From: Deuterostichococcus epilithicus
Taxonomy: Eukaryota; Chlorophyta; Trebouxiophyceae; Prasiolales; Stichococcaceae
Reading direction: 5' to 3'
DNA length: 64,000 bases
NCBI GenBank assembly: GCA_033439295.1
Contig: JAVTLE010000004.1
Span: forward strand, 992,012-1,056,011
Each line of letters starts with the position of its first letter. Position 1 is the stretch's first letter. The notes beneath the pieces were generated by a model. The model saw nothing but the letters and a program-made list of their open reading frames with translations. It made no database searches and had not been told where the DNA came from. A program made the position numbers and the translations under genes. Of this stretch, positions 17,348-29,396 are shown in pieces.

Positions 17348-20300
17348 TCACGATGAAGTGCGGCGGTACCAGGGGACAAGCCCCACTTGCTCCAGGTAGT
17401 CGACCTGCAGTAGAAGCATACGCCAGCATCACCAGTCCCCCACAAGAAGATGCACACGGCTGCATGGCTTCTCTGCAGCAGAGAAGGACTGCATGGCATC
17501 CAGAGTGGAACGTCAAATGCTATGTGCACCTTGTGCCACAGGATGTCGACCCAGTTGCTGTCGACGATGCCCTTGGTATCACCCGAATTGGTCGGCCATG
17601 CCCACCTACGTACATTAGGGCTTTAGGTTTCAGGAATCTACGTGTCAACAAGGTGTGTAACATCGGCGAACAAGGCATCGCAGCAGCATTCCTGCAACAA
17701 GTGCAAGCGGACCAGAACCAGCTGTCGATGGCGGAGTGCTGGCCGTCAGCGCCTCCGCCCTCGTTCTTCAGGTACGCCACGAGATCGTGCAGCCACTGCA
17801 GAGAATAAAAGCCATCAGCTCTGCTGAAAATGGTTGGTCGCCATACCGCATGAGGTGTTTCCGCCCGCTGTGTCGCACATGCTGATCAGACTGATGGACC
17901 AGTGATTGCAGCAGCAGCTGAGACCCTGCACCTGCAGGTCACGCCCATCCTCCATGGAGGAGCCAAACTCGCCCAGGAGGATGGGGAACACCTGGCAGTC
18001 GCCTGCAAACGTGCAGACAGGGTGCTTCAGGGTCAGTGTTGGTGCGGGAACAGGTGCTGTATGCAGGCGACGCCTCTGGCAAGCCAGCACAGCGCAAAAC
18101 ATGAGATGAGCCCCGACCCAGGTATGAAAGGCCTAAGTGGCGGACGGCCAACTTGGGCTCTGTGATGCGTCAGAATATCTTTCGCGAAGGAGGGGAGGAC
18201 GCACCATTGTAGCAATAGCCCCTCTTGTTCAGGTAGCCGAAGCTGAGGGTAAGGCGCTCATATAGGCCGCCCGCGGCTGTGTACTTGTTGCTCGCCTGTG
18301 GCGTCGAGGGCAGCATGTTATGTCAGGGCTGTGGCAGCATCAGTTGCTCCACGCAAGCCACAGCCATAAACCACGACATGAAGCGCACGTACGTCAGCGG
18401 TTGAAAATTGCAGCTGGAAGTTCAGATGAGGCACGATGCGCCTTCAAATGTCGACTGCACAAAGGTCGTGACTGCCAGTGCCTCACACAGAATATGAAGC
18501 AGCGCACCCTCGAGATGCCGGGCGGGTAGATGTGCACGCCGGCGATGACCTGGCGGCGGTAGGGCTTGTTCAGCAGCTCCCGGAAGAAGGGGTTGGGGTT
18601 GCTAAGGCCGCGCTGCGTGATGACGGACGGGTCGGTAATGAGGCCATCGCCCCAGTTGAGGCTGCCGAAGCTCTGCTGGCCCAGGCCCTCGATCATGAAG
18701 ATGGACGCTGTGGGAGCAGGAGCGGACCTCCCCTCAGAAGCGCTTCAAAACGCATCAATGCTGTCGGCATGCTCTCAGAGTATGGCTCGAAGGCCACACC
18801 CTTGCAAAAGTCCAACAGCTGAGCAATGTGACTATATTTGTCATGACGCACAATCAAGTGGGGCTCACTAGCAGGGCTGACCTTGCGCGCCACACACGTC
18901 TGTGAGCAAGATAAAATACGCACCTGGGTTGATGGCGTAGATTGCATCAAAGGCGGTCAAGTACAGCTCCTTCATGCCGGGGCGCCCGTTCTGCGGCTCG
19001 AAGCGCACGCCAAAGGCGTCTGGCTCGTTGAGCACATCGTACATGACGCGGTTGCTGATGGTGGAGTCCGCATTGACGGCATTGGCGATGCGCTTCCAGC
19101 CCTGCGTGCAGCAATCGAGCAGGGAGGATCAGAGGTCATGTTGGTGGTGAAAGACTGGCTTGCTGAAGCTGCGAAACACCGTGTGCAGGTTCAAGTTGAT
19201 GCATGCGGCAGACAGTTCTAGCAGGCTTGTTGTAGTTTATGATCGGACAACAGCGGTGCACATCATGAACAGCCGTAGACACTGCTGGTTGCCCTGACGT
19301 GCCTGAATCCAGGCGTTTATGTTGGTGATGGCTGTCTGGTCGAAGTTGAACTGGTTGTCAAGGATCAGATAGAAGCCGTTGCGCGCCAGGAGCTGAACGA
19401 TGTACATGAAGCGGTTGAAGGTGGTGTCGGACGGGATGTAGGAGTTGCAGATGCCCGCGCTGCCACCTGTCGGCGGCGAGGGAAGTTCCACGCTGATAGG
19501 CACTGCGGCGCACAGGTCGCAGGAGTCCTCTTAGTGAGCCGGTTCTGGCTGCACAACATGAAGAGTTGGTCAGGCCACAGAAGCACCAGCTTGAAACGAT
19601 GCTGTTGCCATGAAGGCCGCGCTGAAGGAGTTTGCTCAATCGCAGTGACAAAAACTGCAATCTCGGATTCACCGCCAAGTACACAGTTGTGTGTCCACAA
19701 AAGCCCCTAGGCTTCACCGCAAACTGCCATGCACTCTAATGCACGCTGTGCACATGCTGTTGTGCAGGAGATCAGCAGCGAGGAGCGCAACAGCTCACTT
19801 GTATTGGACGATGCTGGAGCAGCTGGAGGCGTGGGCGCTGGAGCCGCTCCCGAGCAGCGGCCGCAAGTCTGGGCGCAGTAGTCGCCGTGGGTCATGAAAT
19901 GGGCGCTGCACTGGCCAAATGCCTTCTGTTGCGCGCAGCTGTAGCCTGGCGTGGCCCTGTCCGTGCAACCCGAGGAACCTGCGCATGGAAACGAGCATGT
20001 CAGCGTCACAGGTGACTGAGGCATAACTGGTCATAAAGCTGATGGAGTCATAACAGGCGGCATGGCTCTGTGCAATTGGTTCGTGCAGGAAGACTGGCAG
20101 ACGATGTGCGGATCCGGATGCATGCCGACTCGCATGGCCGGCTGTTCGCACCCCAGAAGCAGGACAAGAGCGCTCACCTGGTGAGGACGGAGAGCAGCGG
20201 CCGCAGGTGATGTCGCAGTAGCCCTGCATGAAGCCCTCGCTGCACTTGCCGAAGGCCTTCTGCTGCACACAATTGTAGGCGCCTGGCACAGGGCGCTCCA

Positions 20301-23300
20301 TGCAGCCTGCAAAGAGAGACGGATAACCTGTCATCGACTGCACAGGAGCTGCATGCCTGACACGAGGTCCCAAATCAAATGTAGGCACCAGCTACACCCC
20401 AAAACGAATCCACGAGCTCGGGTGTATACGACTGCTCGCTGCATGTCGAGTACCGAATGCAGCATCAGTGCGCTGTGGCGGCAGGAGCGCGCCTGCAGAG
20501 AGCTGCGCCGCAGGCGCCTGGGTGGGAGCTGTGCAGGGCAGCAGGTAAGGTCAAGTCACCGTTGACAGTATTTATCCTGCTAGCGGAGATGGAGGTCAAG
20601 GAAGACCGGCAGCATGCCTTGAGGGTTTGACGCACCGAGTGTTGTACAGCGATTGCAGCTGCGGTCGCAGAAGCCCTGCATGAACGCCTGGCTACACTGG
20701 CCCCAGCCTGCCTGCTGGGCGCATGTGTACCAGGGCGTCGGCGGGGTGTCGGAGCAGGCGCCTGTGAGGAGTTATTGAAAGACTGTTTGTTGTTTGTTTC
20801 TGTAAGTCTGAAAGTGTCTAGATCGCAACATAGCATCTTGTGGCGCCAGTGTGCAGACCAATGTGCATCATGCATGTGTCATCAAGTCACCTGCGGCGGG
20901 CGCGGCCGCCTTGGTCGGCGCTGGTGTAGGCGCCTTTGTAGGAGCTGCAGGAGCAGATCGGCATCCTGAGACTCGACCTGACAGACATGCAAAGAGAGAA
21001 ACTGCCATCGCGCCTCTGATGCGGTGCAGAGCAGCTGGCACGACACCATATGCTGTGTGTATCCTGTTGAAGCACCACAGCACCTGCCTGTAGCTACTGC
21101 TCGAGGCAATATGGCGCACCGGGTGTGGCACAGCGGCTGCAGCTGCGGTCGCAGAGGCCCTGCATGAACGCCTGGCTGCACTGGCCCCAGCCCGCCTGCT
21201 GGGCGCATGTGTATGGCGACGCAGGCGGATTGTCCGTGCACGCGCCTGCAGATCGGCAGGGTGACATTCGGCCTGATAGAGATGAGTATGCAGAAGGAGG
21301 GACTGCTGCCGCCGCTCCGCTAATGCAGTGCAGACCAGCTGGCAAAACACCACCCGCTGTGTTTATCCTGCCCGAAGCAACACAGCATCTGCACGGTGCT
21401 AATGCTCGAGACAGCCGCGCACCGGGTGTGACATTACAGCGGTTGCAGCTGCGGTTGCAGAAGCCCTGCATGAACTCCTGGCTGCACTGGCCCCAGCCCG
21501 CCTGCTGGGCGCATGTGTAAGATGACGACGGCGAGACATCGGTGCACGCGCCTGCAGAACGGCAACACTGATGGTCGAGTTCTTGTGTTCCACATTGTGT
21601 AATTGGTGACGATGGTGCCGGAGCGCTGCAGGCAGGTGCTTTGCGACCTTCAGTTCGGCAGGATTGTTTTGTGAAATAAAAACAGCTTTGCACCTGCAGC
21701 TGGCGCGGACGCAAGGGTGGGAGCTGCAGGCGGCACAGCAACATGTCAACCGAGTGCAATGCGGCGCAGGGCAAGATGGGTGACATAAGTGCGAAAATGC
21801 GCTGCAGTGCTATAGACACAGCCAGCCGCAAGATATTGTTGCGGATTGCTATTATCATAGCACTGCATTGGCACTGACAAGACTGGTGCCTTCAACAGAA
21901 GGGGATTTGAAGTGCAATTCAAATCCGAGCTTGACAGAATGCCGCACCTGGTGTGATGCAGCGGTTGCAGCTGCGGTTGCAGAAGCCTTGCATAAATGCC
22001 TGACTGCACTGGCCCCAGCCCGCCTGCTGTGCGCAGGTGTACCAAGGCGATGGCGAGTCGTCGGTGCATGCTCCTGCAGATCAGCAGCAAAGCTGTCGAT
22101 CGCGCTGCAGTCTGTCCGCTGAGCGCAGCACGAGTCGGAATCCGCATTCCCACACATACGCATGTATGTCATGCAGCAGAGCTGACAGCAAACAATCTGC
22201 ATACCTGAGGCTTGCAGCAGTCGACGGCCTGACGAGGGCTTGGTCACGCTCTGCAGGACTTGAGTGCTGGAAGGGAAGTCGCACGACCCAGTAATCGAGC
22301 TGCGTGGTGATGGAAACGATCAGTGGCGATGCGAGAACTCAAAACAGCAGCGCACACTTCAGCACAGCGCAGAGTTTTCAGACTCTGGGATGACAGGATC
22401 AGATGCTGACATGCATGCATGCTGAGTGTCTGACTGTCTGGCGCAGCTGGCACTCACCAGTCTGCTGACGACCTTGCAACTAGGATGCTGCTGGCAGCTC
22501 GCTGAGAAGGCAAAGCTCGTGTCCAGTGCGCTCACTTGGGCGACAGGTTGAAGAGGTCCTGCATGGAGAAGGGGAGGCGGATGGCATTGAAGCCCAGCAG
22601 CCGGATGCGCTGCATGATGGTGGCGAGGTCGCGTGACAGCGCGTTGCCCGGGTACCAAAGGCCCTCGAGCGCCGTGACGCCATCCTGCAATGAAGACATA
22701 GGCGAACCTGAGAGCGTCTACATGTAGCCGTCGAATCAGAACAGAACACTTCAGTGCATTTCAGGGACAGGTGAAGCCGCGATCATCTGTCGTGTATCCT
22801 AAACAGAGCACATCTGCACTGCTGCACTGAAACACTGCTCAGGGTATGGCATAGCGTGATGACTCACATCGAAGCCGAACCAGTTGAGGCCCTTCATGGC
22901 CAGTATGTTGCCGTCGACGCCGATGATGTTGGGGCCCGACAGGCGGATGGGCGTCTCGGCGCGCTCGGCACCACCGCCGCCCGTGGCCGGCGTGGTCGTA
23001 TTCCCGAAGGCGGCCCCGCCGACGTTTACAAGCATGCACCTGCGGCCGTTCTGGAAGACTGACTGCGGCACCAGGTCCGGGCCTGCACATGCACAGACAT
23101 TAGTGAGGAATAGCACAAATGCCAGAAAATTTGCATGCATGCATTAAAATCTGCTGGACAGGAGTGCGACCTTGTGCAAGGGACAGGCATGCACACGCCT
23201 TGCAGTCGCGCCCGAATGGAGCAGCTGTCGTCCATGCATGCATATATGTTTTGACAGCCAGACTCAGTCGTAAGCCAAACAGCACGGCCGCACGCCTGCT

Positions 23301-24427
23301 GCAGCCTCGATGACCAAGGTGACGGGCACAGCACGGCCGCCATTAGCGGGGAGGCTGGCGTTGGCGGCGGTGACAGTGCCCTGAATAACGCGGCGCACAG
23401 CAATGTTGATCTCGATGTTGGCCGAGTCTAGCAGGCGGCGGTAGGCGCCATTGATGACCGTCGTCGTCCATGGCGTAGGGATGGCCACAGTGTCCCTGCA
23501 GCAGTGGAAGACTCATCTGTCATATCACAGCAACAGAGCGCTGGGGAGCAGTTGGTGCAAGCATGGGCATCTTGCAGACGAAGCAAGCGCTGCACCACGC
23601 ACGCACGGCATGCATGCACGCCTGCAGATGATCGTCTCAAGGCAGGCAACGTATTGCAGCGCTGCATGCTGCCGCACATTGGAAGCACCAAGCGCACCAG
23701 TTGGTGTAGATGAGGTTGAGCACGGTCGCAGCACTGTCGCTGGAGTGGTTGGCGGCGGGGCTCAGCTGCACGGTGACCTCGCACTGGGGCACGGTGCCGT
23801 CGGACTCAATGATGGACTCGGGGGAGGCGGTCAGCTGGGACGGGTCGCCGCGGTTGGGGTTGCTGGTGTTGGATGGCGTCCAGGGAAAGCCGCCAAATCC
23901 CGTCTGCATGCATGGAACGACAGAAGTGAGCAGGCTGCTACGTTTCATTGCAGGCTGTATGTGGAGGCCTCTGGACCATCAGCCAGGCAATCTGTGGAGT
24001 CAGCAGGCTCCAGGATGTCATCAATGCATACGCTGCAAGCGGTCGTTGACACTGCAGACTTATGCAATCATGCTGCTGCACTCTGTCAAGCAGGTGCCAG
24101 TAATGTGTTGTGGAATTCTTCTTGCTAGCACACGGGACACAGTCCTAAAAGTCGCACCGTTTGATTACCGCCGGCAGCAGGGCGGCCGGTCCTGGTGACG
24201 CTTGCCAGAAACGCCTGCTGCACGGGCCTGGGCGCTGTGTTGGTGCCGGACTCGACCGAGGCAATGGTGAGGCTGCCACGCAGCTGAGCGGTCGTGGACA
24301 CGGAGGCATTGGCTGTGCCGAAGGCGGCCGGCTGGGGCGCTTGCATGGCGGTTGCAGGCGCCCTGGCGGCGCCGGCGGTAGCCAAGATCAGCAGCACAAT
24401 GATGCACATCACACATCGTCCTGTCAT
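17348..24427 (-). CDS. Secreted GH5 endoglucanase with six ShK-like Cys repeats inside the catalytic domain
   Basis: A cellulase of glycoside hydrolase family 5 that should cut beta-1,4-glucan outside the cell. The start at 24427 has a good context (CCACCATGA) and a signal peptide (CVMCIIVLLILATAGAARA). A beta-sandwich module that may bind carbohydrate follows (23.9-23.3 kb; CEVTVQLSPAANHSSDSA, AIPTPWTTTVINGAYRRLL). The catalytic domain begins with LSGPNIIGVDG and MKGLNWFGFD (22.9 kb) and FNAIRLPFSMQDLFNLSP (22.5 kb). Two mini-exons near 22.47 and 22.23 kb and six ShK exons interrupt it. It resumes at ICNSYIPSDTTFNRFMYIV (19.4 kb). The acid/base Glu is in DVLNEPD (19024-19026), and the nucleophile Glu is in LLGEFGSS (17968-17970). 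The C-terminus is GIVDSNWVDILWHK then VDYLEQVGLVPWYRR. All key residues are intact. Confidence 0.92.
19798..19985 (-). repeat. ShK-like repeat 6 of the GH5 enzyme, with Pro/Ala linker
   Basis: The unit reads CTDRATPGYSC, AFGQCSAHFM, YCAQTCGRC. A Pro/Ala/Ser linker (SGAAPAPTPPAAPASSN) follows. The exon ends in phase 1 and joins the resumed catalytic domain at 19.51 kb in the correct phase. Confidence 0.85.
20185..20310 (-). repeat. ShK-like repeat 5 of the GH5 enzyme, divergent
   Basis: The unit reads CMERPVPGAYNC, AFGKCSEGFMQGYC, DITCGRC. Together with repeat 6 it forms a second, older-looking subgroup with KAFG in place of AGWG. Confidence 0.85.
20640..20760 (-). repeat. ShK-like repeat 4 of the GH5 enzyme
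   Basis: The unit reads CSDTPPTPWYTC, GWGQCSQAFMQGFC, DRSCNRC. It keeps the same cysteine spacing as repeats 1-3. Confidence 0.85.
21115..21247 (-). repeat. ShK-like repeat 3 of the GH5 enzyme
   Basis: The unit reads CTDNPPASPYTC, GWGQCSQAFMQGLC, DRSCSRC. The introns on either side also resemble those around repeats 2 and 4 at DNA level, which points to tandem duplication of exon plus flanking intron. Confidence 0.85.
21430..21555 (-). repeat. ShK-like repeat 2 of the GH5 enzyme
   Basis: The six-cysteine unit reads CTDVSPSSSYTC, GWGQCSQEFMQGFC, NRSCNRC. It is a phase 1-1 exon, very close in sequence to repeats 1, 3 and 4. Confidence 0.85.
21951..22085 (-). repeat. ShK-like repeat 1 of the GH5 enzyme
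   Basis: This exon encodes a six-cysteine unit (CTDDSPSPWYTC, GWGQCSQAFMQGFC, NRSCNRC). It starts and ends in phase 1. It is preceded by two mini-exons that shift the phase-2 end of the catalytic exon to phase 1. Confidence 0.85.
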
Positions 24428-25481
24428 GGTGGCTTGGAAGCCCTGCGAAACGCACAAGCAAGCCTCGTCAGCCGCATGGGATGCTTCTGCACCTTCCAAG
24501 CTGACACGTATCTGGTGCTAGCTTGCGCCTAACTGCTCAAAAGCATGCTATGGTATGTTGGCGGATTCAGGACGTCTTGGAACTTTGAATACGCAGGTGA
24601 GGCCGCAGAGGTTCGCCGCCACATGCACGAACTCAAGTCACCTGGCGATGCGAAACAGCACATCACAAGCAGTGCAGCCTGGAATTTGAAAGCAACAGCG
24701 CAGAGGATATTTGAATGCAGAGATAAATCGACAGTGAACCGGCGGGTAAAGCTTGCAGTGCTCTGAGATACCATTCTGAAGGCTGTGTCTGACAATGACG
24801 AGCGTCCCTCATGCATACGAGGCTCTCAACACTGCATGGCCTGCTCGGCCTTTCAACAGTTTATTCATAGGAGAGGATCACCTGCTATCCACACTCTGTG
24901 CCCAGCAGGCTGGGGTTCCAAAGTGCAAGTCACTTTCGATCGATCGGCTAGACCAAGACGAATTTAGCCTGCTGCAGCGAGACTGGGCTTTGCTCGCATG
25001 TGGCCGTAAGTATTTCCAGGGCCGGATCAGTTTTATTACTGCTTGAAAATCGTACCGGGCGTTTGCGGATGGCCGAGACGCAGGCTTGCAAGGAGGCGAT
25101 GCACGCATGCAGCGCAGCAAACGGCGGCCTCTGCGCGGCGGTCTCCGAGCCCGGCCGACCAGCTGAGGAGCCCAAGAGAGTAGGCTTGATAACAGACGTG
25201 GCTTGAAAGCATTTCTGGGTCCTGCGAGAGGGCTGCGCACCCGCTTTAAAAGAGGGCAGGATGCTGGAAGCAGTGCCGGTGGTAGGGTTCATTGGAAGGT
25301 TACAGGGTTACAGCTGGAGGGCAGGACTTTGAGCAGCTTGTGCATGTGACTTCGGCCGGCAGCTTCATGCCGCTGTGTTCCATGTCGCTATCAGTCATAG
25401 CACATCCGCCCCACAGGGTTTACCTGGTCAATCAGTCAGAGGTCGCGGGACAAAGGTTGCCTAAGATTATGCATGGCTTTT
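24428..25481. other. Intergenic region between GH5 and FkbM genes
   Basis: No supported gene. It should hold the GH5 promoter and the FkbM 3' region. Two TTACA motifs (TGTAA on the minus strand) near 25.30 kb could be polyadenylation signals, although they lie about 180 bases past the FkbM stop. Confidence 0.4.
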
Positions 25482-27255
25482 TCATTGCGGTGAACGGGTG
25501 CAGAACACATTGTACAGGCTGCTGCCCTCGAGCATGCTGTTCTGCTCCACGACAATGTTGTCAAACTTCGCCTCCTTGCGCAAGATGTGCAGCACCTCTT
25601 GCAGCTGACCGCCGCCATCATGCGCCTCCATGGACACCTGCGGCACTAACAGCGTGCTGTGGTCATCTCAATACCGAGCACTTGCAGGCTGATTCTCACG
25701 GCGACACATATTGGCCGTCACCCTCTATGAAACAAAAGTTGGATTGCATGCGTGTCACCTGCCGAATGCGTGGCCAGTCGGCTGCTGAGATGCCTCTCAG
25801 TACGTCCAGCTCAGCACGCTCGACATCTATCTTCAGCAGGTCGACCATGCTGCAGCAAGATTGACAGCGTGATCAGCTCATCGTTGCAGCTGCAAGCTGC
25901 TGCGCACAGCACTGCTGCTGATTGAAAGAGCAGGTCTTGCAGGCACGTGCATGCAAGCATGATTCGCACAAGGATTCTAGAGAAACTCCCCAGGTGTGGG
26001 TACCTGAGGTCCTGCGCCACGATGATGTCGGAAACTGTGCACAGAGGGCATGTGACGTGCTGCGCAGCGCCCAGCATGCGCCGCACGTACCACCGCCATG
26101 CCCAGTCGAACAGCCTTGCCGGTGCCAACCACTGCGCAGAAGATGGGCATCAAGTCCTGACAAAGCTGTCTGAACGGTGTCAGTGTCGCACACACGCAAC
26201 TCACACGCAGCCCATCGAGAAGCTGAGGATCAACTGCAAGCACAAACTGCACTCTGAGCCAGCATTAAATGCATGCACACACCTGCAGCAGCCTGCCGGC
26301 CCATAATGCCCAGCCGGAGGCAATACCGGCGCCGCTGGCCAGTGATCTGCGGAGGAAGACGCCCATGTTGGCCTCCACCTCCGCATTGTCCGGCCGCATG
26401 CTGCTCCACCCTGTTGTGCAAGGGCCTGCTGCATCACCGCTCAACCTGGCAGCAGCTGCAACAGGTCATCCACGAACATCTGGCGTGTGAGTGCTGGTTT
26501 GAGGAGGCAATGCACGGGAACAAGTTGTGCACCTGCCGCTTCGATGTAAAGGGTGAAGACGGCCTGCTTGGCAGAGCCATCACCCACGCCTATCTGCAGA
26601 GGCCGCACTTGGGCTGGCATGATGTCTACAAGATGCCAACACAAACCGGATCAGGAAAATCGATTCTCAATCATCAGAAATGCAATAATCGTCTCCTCAA
26701 AATGGCTAGCACAACGTTCATGTGCACCGGATGCTGATCTCGCCTCGCTGCCGGCACCAACGTTGGTGGGAGTCAATGTTGTGCTGCTGGGCCTGGTGCA
26801 GCTGGGGCAACGGCTCCGCCGACACTACAAGCCCCTGCGGAGTCGCAGAAGCCGGTCGCAACATCCAGACTCGTGAGGCATCGTCAAACAGCTGCAGGCA
26901 TGCACCACACCGCGCGCACACATTTGGACCAACAGCTTGAGCGGCTGTGAGAGCAAACAGCCCAATGTTCGACCCTGCGCATCAATTACATTTGATGAGA
27001 TAGGCGTTGTGCACACTTGCAAAGCTGCAGCAATGCCAACAGGGCGGCGTTCGGCCGAGTATGGATGCAGATGTCGATCGCCCACGCGCGGAGCACCGCA
27101 CCAATGTCCAGTACCACGTCGCCCCCGCGCAACTTGACGCCATGCTGCAGGTAGGAGTTCTGCTGCATGATCTCTTGGTACAGGAACGACAGATCCTGTC
27201 TGCTGACATGCTGCACCATCAGGCTGTTTGGCAGGGTGGACGTGGCGAGCCTCAT
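25482..27255 (-). CDS. FkbM-family SAM-dependent methyltransferase
   Basis: The protein has the class I methyltransferase layout of the FkbM family, whose members O-methylate sugars, lipids or polyketides. Exons from the ATG at 27255: QHVSRQDLSFLYQEIMQQNS with motif I GDVVLDIGA (27.1 kb), then IGLFALTAAQAVGP (26.95 kb), AEPLPQLHQAQQHNIDSH (26.8 kb), VRPLQIGVGDGSAKQAVFT (26.6 kb), LRRSLASG (26.35 kb), VSDIIVAQDL (26.0 kb) and VDLLKIDVERAELDVLRGI (25.83 kb), the FkbM core. The C-terminus is LHILRKEAKFDNIVVEQNS followed by SLYNVFCTRSPQ. The substrate cannot be told. It sits next to the arsenic cluster on the same strand as ArsC, but nothing proves a functional link. Confidence 0.87.
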
Positions 27256-28376
27256 GATTGGCTGTGTCCGCAATGAGTGGTGATGAGGCTTTAGCCTTGC
27301 AAAGCTGCCTCCCAGCCGTTTCCAGGGGCTGCAGGCTGAATCGACAAGCACAAAGTCATTGCACCTCGTGAAAAATTGCACAAGGCATGAGCGGCGCTCT
27401 GAGGACAAAAGTCCGCCGACACGAATTTCACAGCCCGCAGACGTAGATACAGTTCCAAGAAGCAGATAGGCCTGGCAAATGTTCTTGTGGGATGGGTACG
27501 CTGCCATAAACATGTGTCGGAGTGTGACTCTTAGTCACGTGCTGTCCAAGATCGAAGTCTGCTGCGTGCTTGAGTCTGCAAATTGCAGAAATACCGTTTG
27601 ATACGTCTCTGATGGGTTTTGGCTGACCAGCGGCGACCCTGCGTCATTGCAAGGTGATGGGTGCCGTGTGCTCATTTTGAATGGCGGCGGCGGTGCACGG
27701 GGACCTTGCAGACTGGGTCACAGCCTTGGCTCTGAGGCTTTCATGTGCTGCGCAAGGCTAGTCCATGCGGCGCATTCAGCAGCGGGACAACTTTGCCAAC
27801 GCCACGTCCACTGCCGACCGTATCACTGCGCCAGCGGCGCAGAGTGGCGCAGCCCTGTCGGATCATCAGGCACGAATGTGAGTGACCTCAATATACAACG
27901 GAAGATTTTTCAGGGCTTCGGCGACATCGCTGCTAAAACGCTCTTTATTATGATTATTGTTGGCCTGCGGCGCCCGGCCCACTGTGGCAGCAGGAGGTTG
28001 CAAATATGCGGGGCAGCCGTGCTCACCAAGACTCGTAGCAGCAGTGCCAGCAGTCACGCAGGCATCAGCACGTATCGCTCGCTCGACGGGGACTTGTCAT
28101 AGGCACGCCTGCTGCCGAAAATCACTGAGAGACTGCCAAAGGTACGAGGACCATACAGCTGCAGCCATCAAAGTTGCCGTGCTAGCACCAGACCTCTCTG
28201 CACATGAGAGTTCGTGTTCCTATAGGACTTGCGACAGTGTTTTGCCTTTGCAGCTCAGCGAGCGCATGCAATTTCACTCCGATCAAATATATATGTAGGT
28301 CAGCCTGACTCTGTGTACAAGCACATTCGAAGGAGCAGAGAGCTTCTGCATTTGCTACTGCCAACAATGCGCTCTG
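27256..28376. other. Intergenic region between FkbM and ArsC genes
   Basis: Frames of up to 151 codons occur here, but none has conserved motifs or consistent splice phases. I see nothing supportable. It should hold the FkbM promoter and the ArsC 3' region. Confidence 0.4.
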
Positions 28377-29152
28377 TTATGCTGCCTTGTCCCAGCGCCG
28401 TTCATCGATTAGCTGCTTGACCCGCGCTGCAGCGTCGTCGCGCACTCCCCGCGCGCCGTCCACCGGCATGTGCTTCGGGTCTGTCAGCGGCCAGTCCAGC
28501 TTTTGAAGACCTGCATGAGGTTTGCACTGTTATGAAGGCACCCGCTTTCCGAGCGAGCTCCTCGACCTTGTTCTGAAGCAGGTGCCGTGAGAATATACAG
28601 CCTGTGACATGTCGCGCAGGTGTTGAGCCGGGCGGCCGCAGCGTATGGCTGTGCCCATTGGTCGAGCAAATTCGTGCGTAAAGAGCAGCTCACCCGGGAC
28701 GTACGGACAGCTTTCGCCGCAGCCCATGGTCACCAGCAGCGACGCCTGCTGCGCCAGCTCCTGCGTCAGCCGCTGCGGCTGGTTGTTCGAGATGTCGATA
28801 CCCATCTCATCCATGACCGTGACGCACACTGGGTGCACGGCGGTGCCCGGCTGCGTGCCTGCCGAGATGCCGCGCGCCTTTGCTGGGTCTACGGCCGCGT
28901 TGAACAACGCCGCTGACATCTGGCTTCGCCCTGCAGCATGGGACGCGGCATATACGTCAAAGACAAACGGCACCCTCAAACATGACGCCAGTCGTGTCAC
29001 AGTTCCGCAGGGCTTCATGTGCTGTGCTGGATCTCCCTTCGCGCCGGCTGTCAATTATATTTTTCAAAGAATGAAAAAACTCCCTTCAAAGGGAACCGAC
29101 CGGCATTGGCGACACACGCGAACAGCACTATTGCCGGCTGCGCCTCCGCCAT
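28377..29152 (-). CDS. ARSC: Arsenate reductase, ArsC of the low-molecular-weight phosphatase fold
   Basis: The enzyme reduces arsenate to arsenite, the form exported by ACR3 and methylated by ArsM. Three exons join exactly in phase: 29152-29101, 28930-28694 and 28510-28377. They give about 140 residues, normal for this bacterial-type family. The catalytic P-loop CVANAGRS (CX5R) is split by the first intron. Also seen are SQMSAALFNAAV, ISAGTQPG, PQRLTQELAQQASLLVTMGC with the second and third redox cysteines in MGCGESCP, and LDWPLTDPKHMPVDGARGVR at the end. Three cysteines in these positions fit the ArsC type that ends in a disulfide and is recycled by thioredoxin. Plants and yeast use other arsenate reductases (HAC1, Acr2), so a bacterial origin is likely but untested. 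It is head to head with ACR3. Confidence 0.92.
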
Positions 29153-29396
29153 GATGCTGTACGTAAGGGCTATGCACGAATAACGAGCCGATCTTAAAAA
29201 CTAGTTGGATACTGCGTGCGATCATCGACGGCGATGGCCGATCGCGTCACCCTTTGATCAGCGAGAGAGATGATGGATTGTTCTGAAAAGGGTGAATGAC
29301 ATATGACATCACCCCCTGCTCCAGGTGCCACGGCTCGGCTGGTCCGTGTTCTTTGCTTGACTAGATTATCTTGTACAAATTCTAACCTGCCCCACG
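29153..29396. promoter_or_regulatory. Shared promoter region between ArsC and ACR3
   Basis: Only 244 bases separate the two start codons, so one region must drive both genes. It contains the direct repeat TGACATATGACATCA near 29298 and a symmetric CATCGACGGCGATG near 29224. Either could be a regulator site; no consensus is known to me. Confidence 0.6.

Noticed and set aside
17185-17808. 207-codon plus-strand frame
   Set aside because: It is antisense to the last GH5 exons, which carry recognisable cellulase motifs on the minus strand.
19798-22085. ShK-like repeats as toxin genes
   Set aside because: The cysteine pattern is shared with a toxin family, but these are in-frame exons of a secreted cellulase. 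Such modules are widespread in non-toxic extracellular proteins.
28377-29152. Bacterial contamination as the source of the ars genes
   Set aside because: ArsC, ACR3, ArsH and ArsM are split by several algal-type introns with matching phases, so they are nuclear genes.
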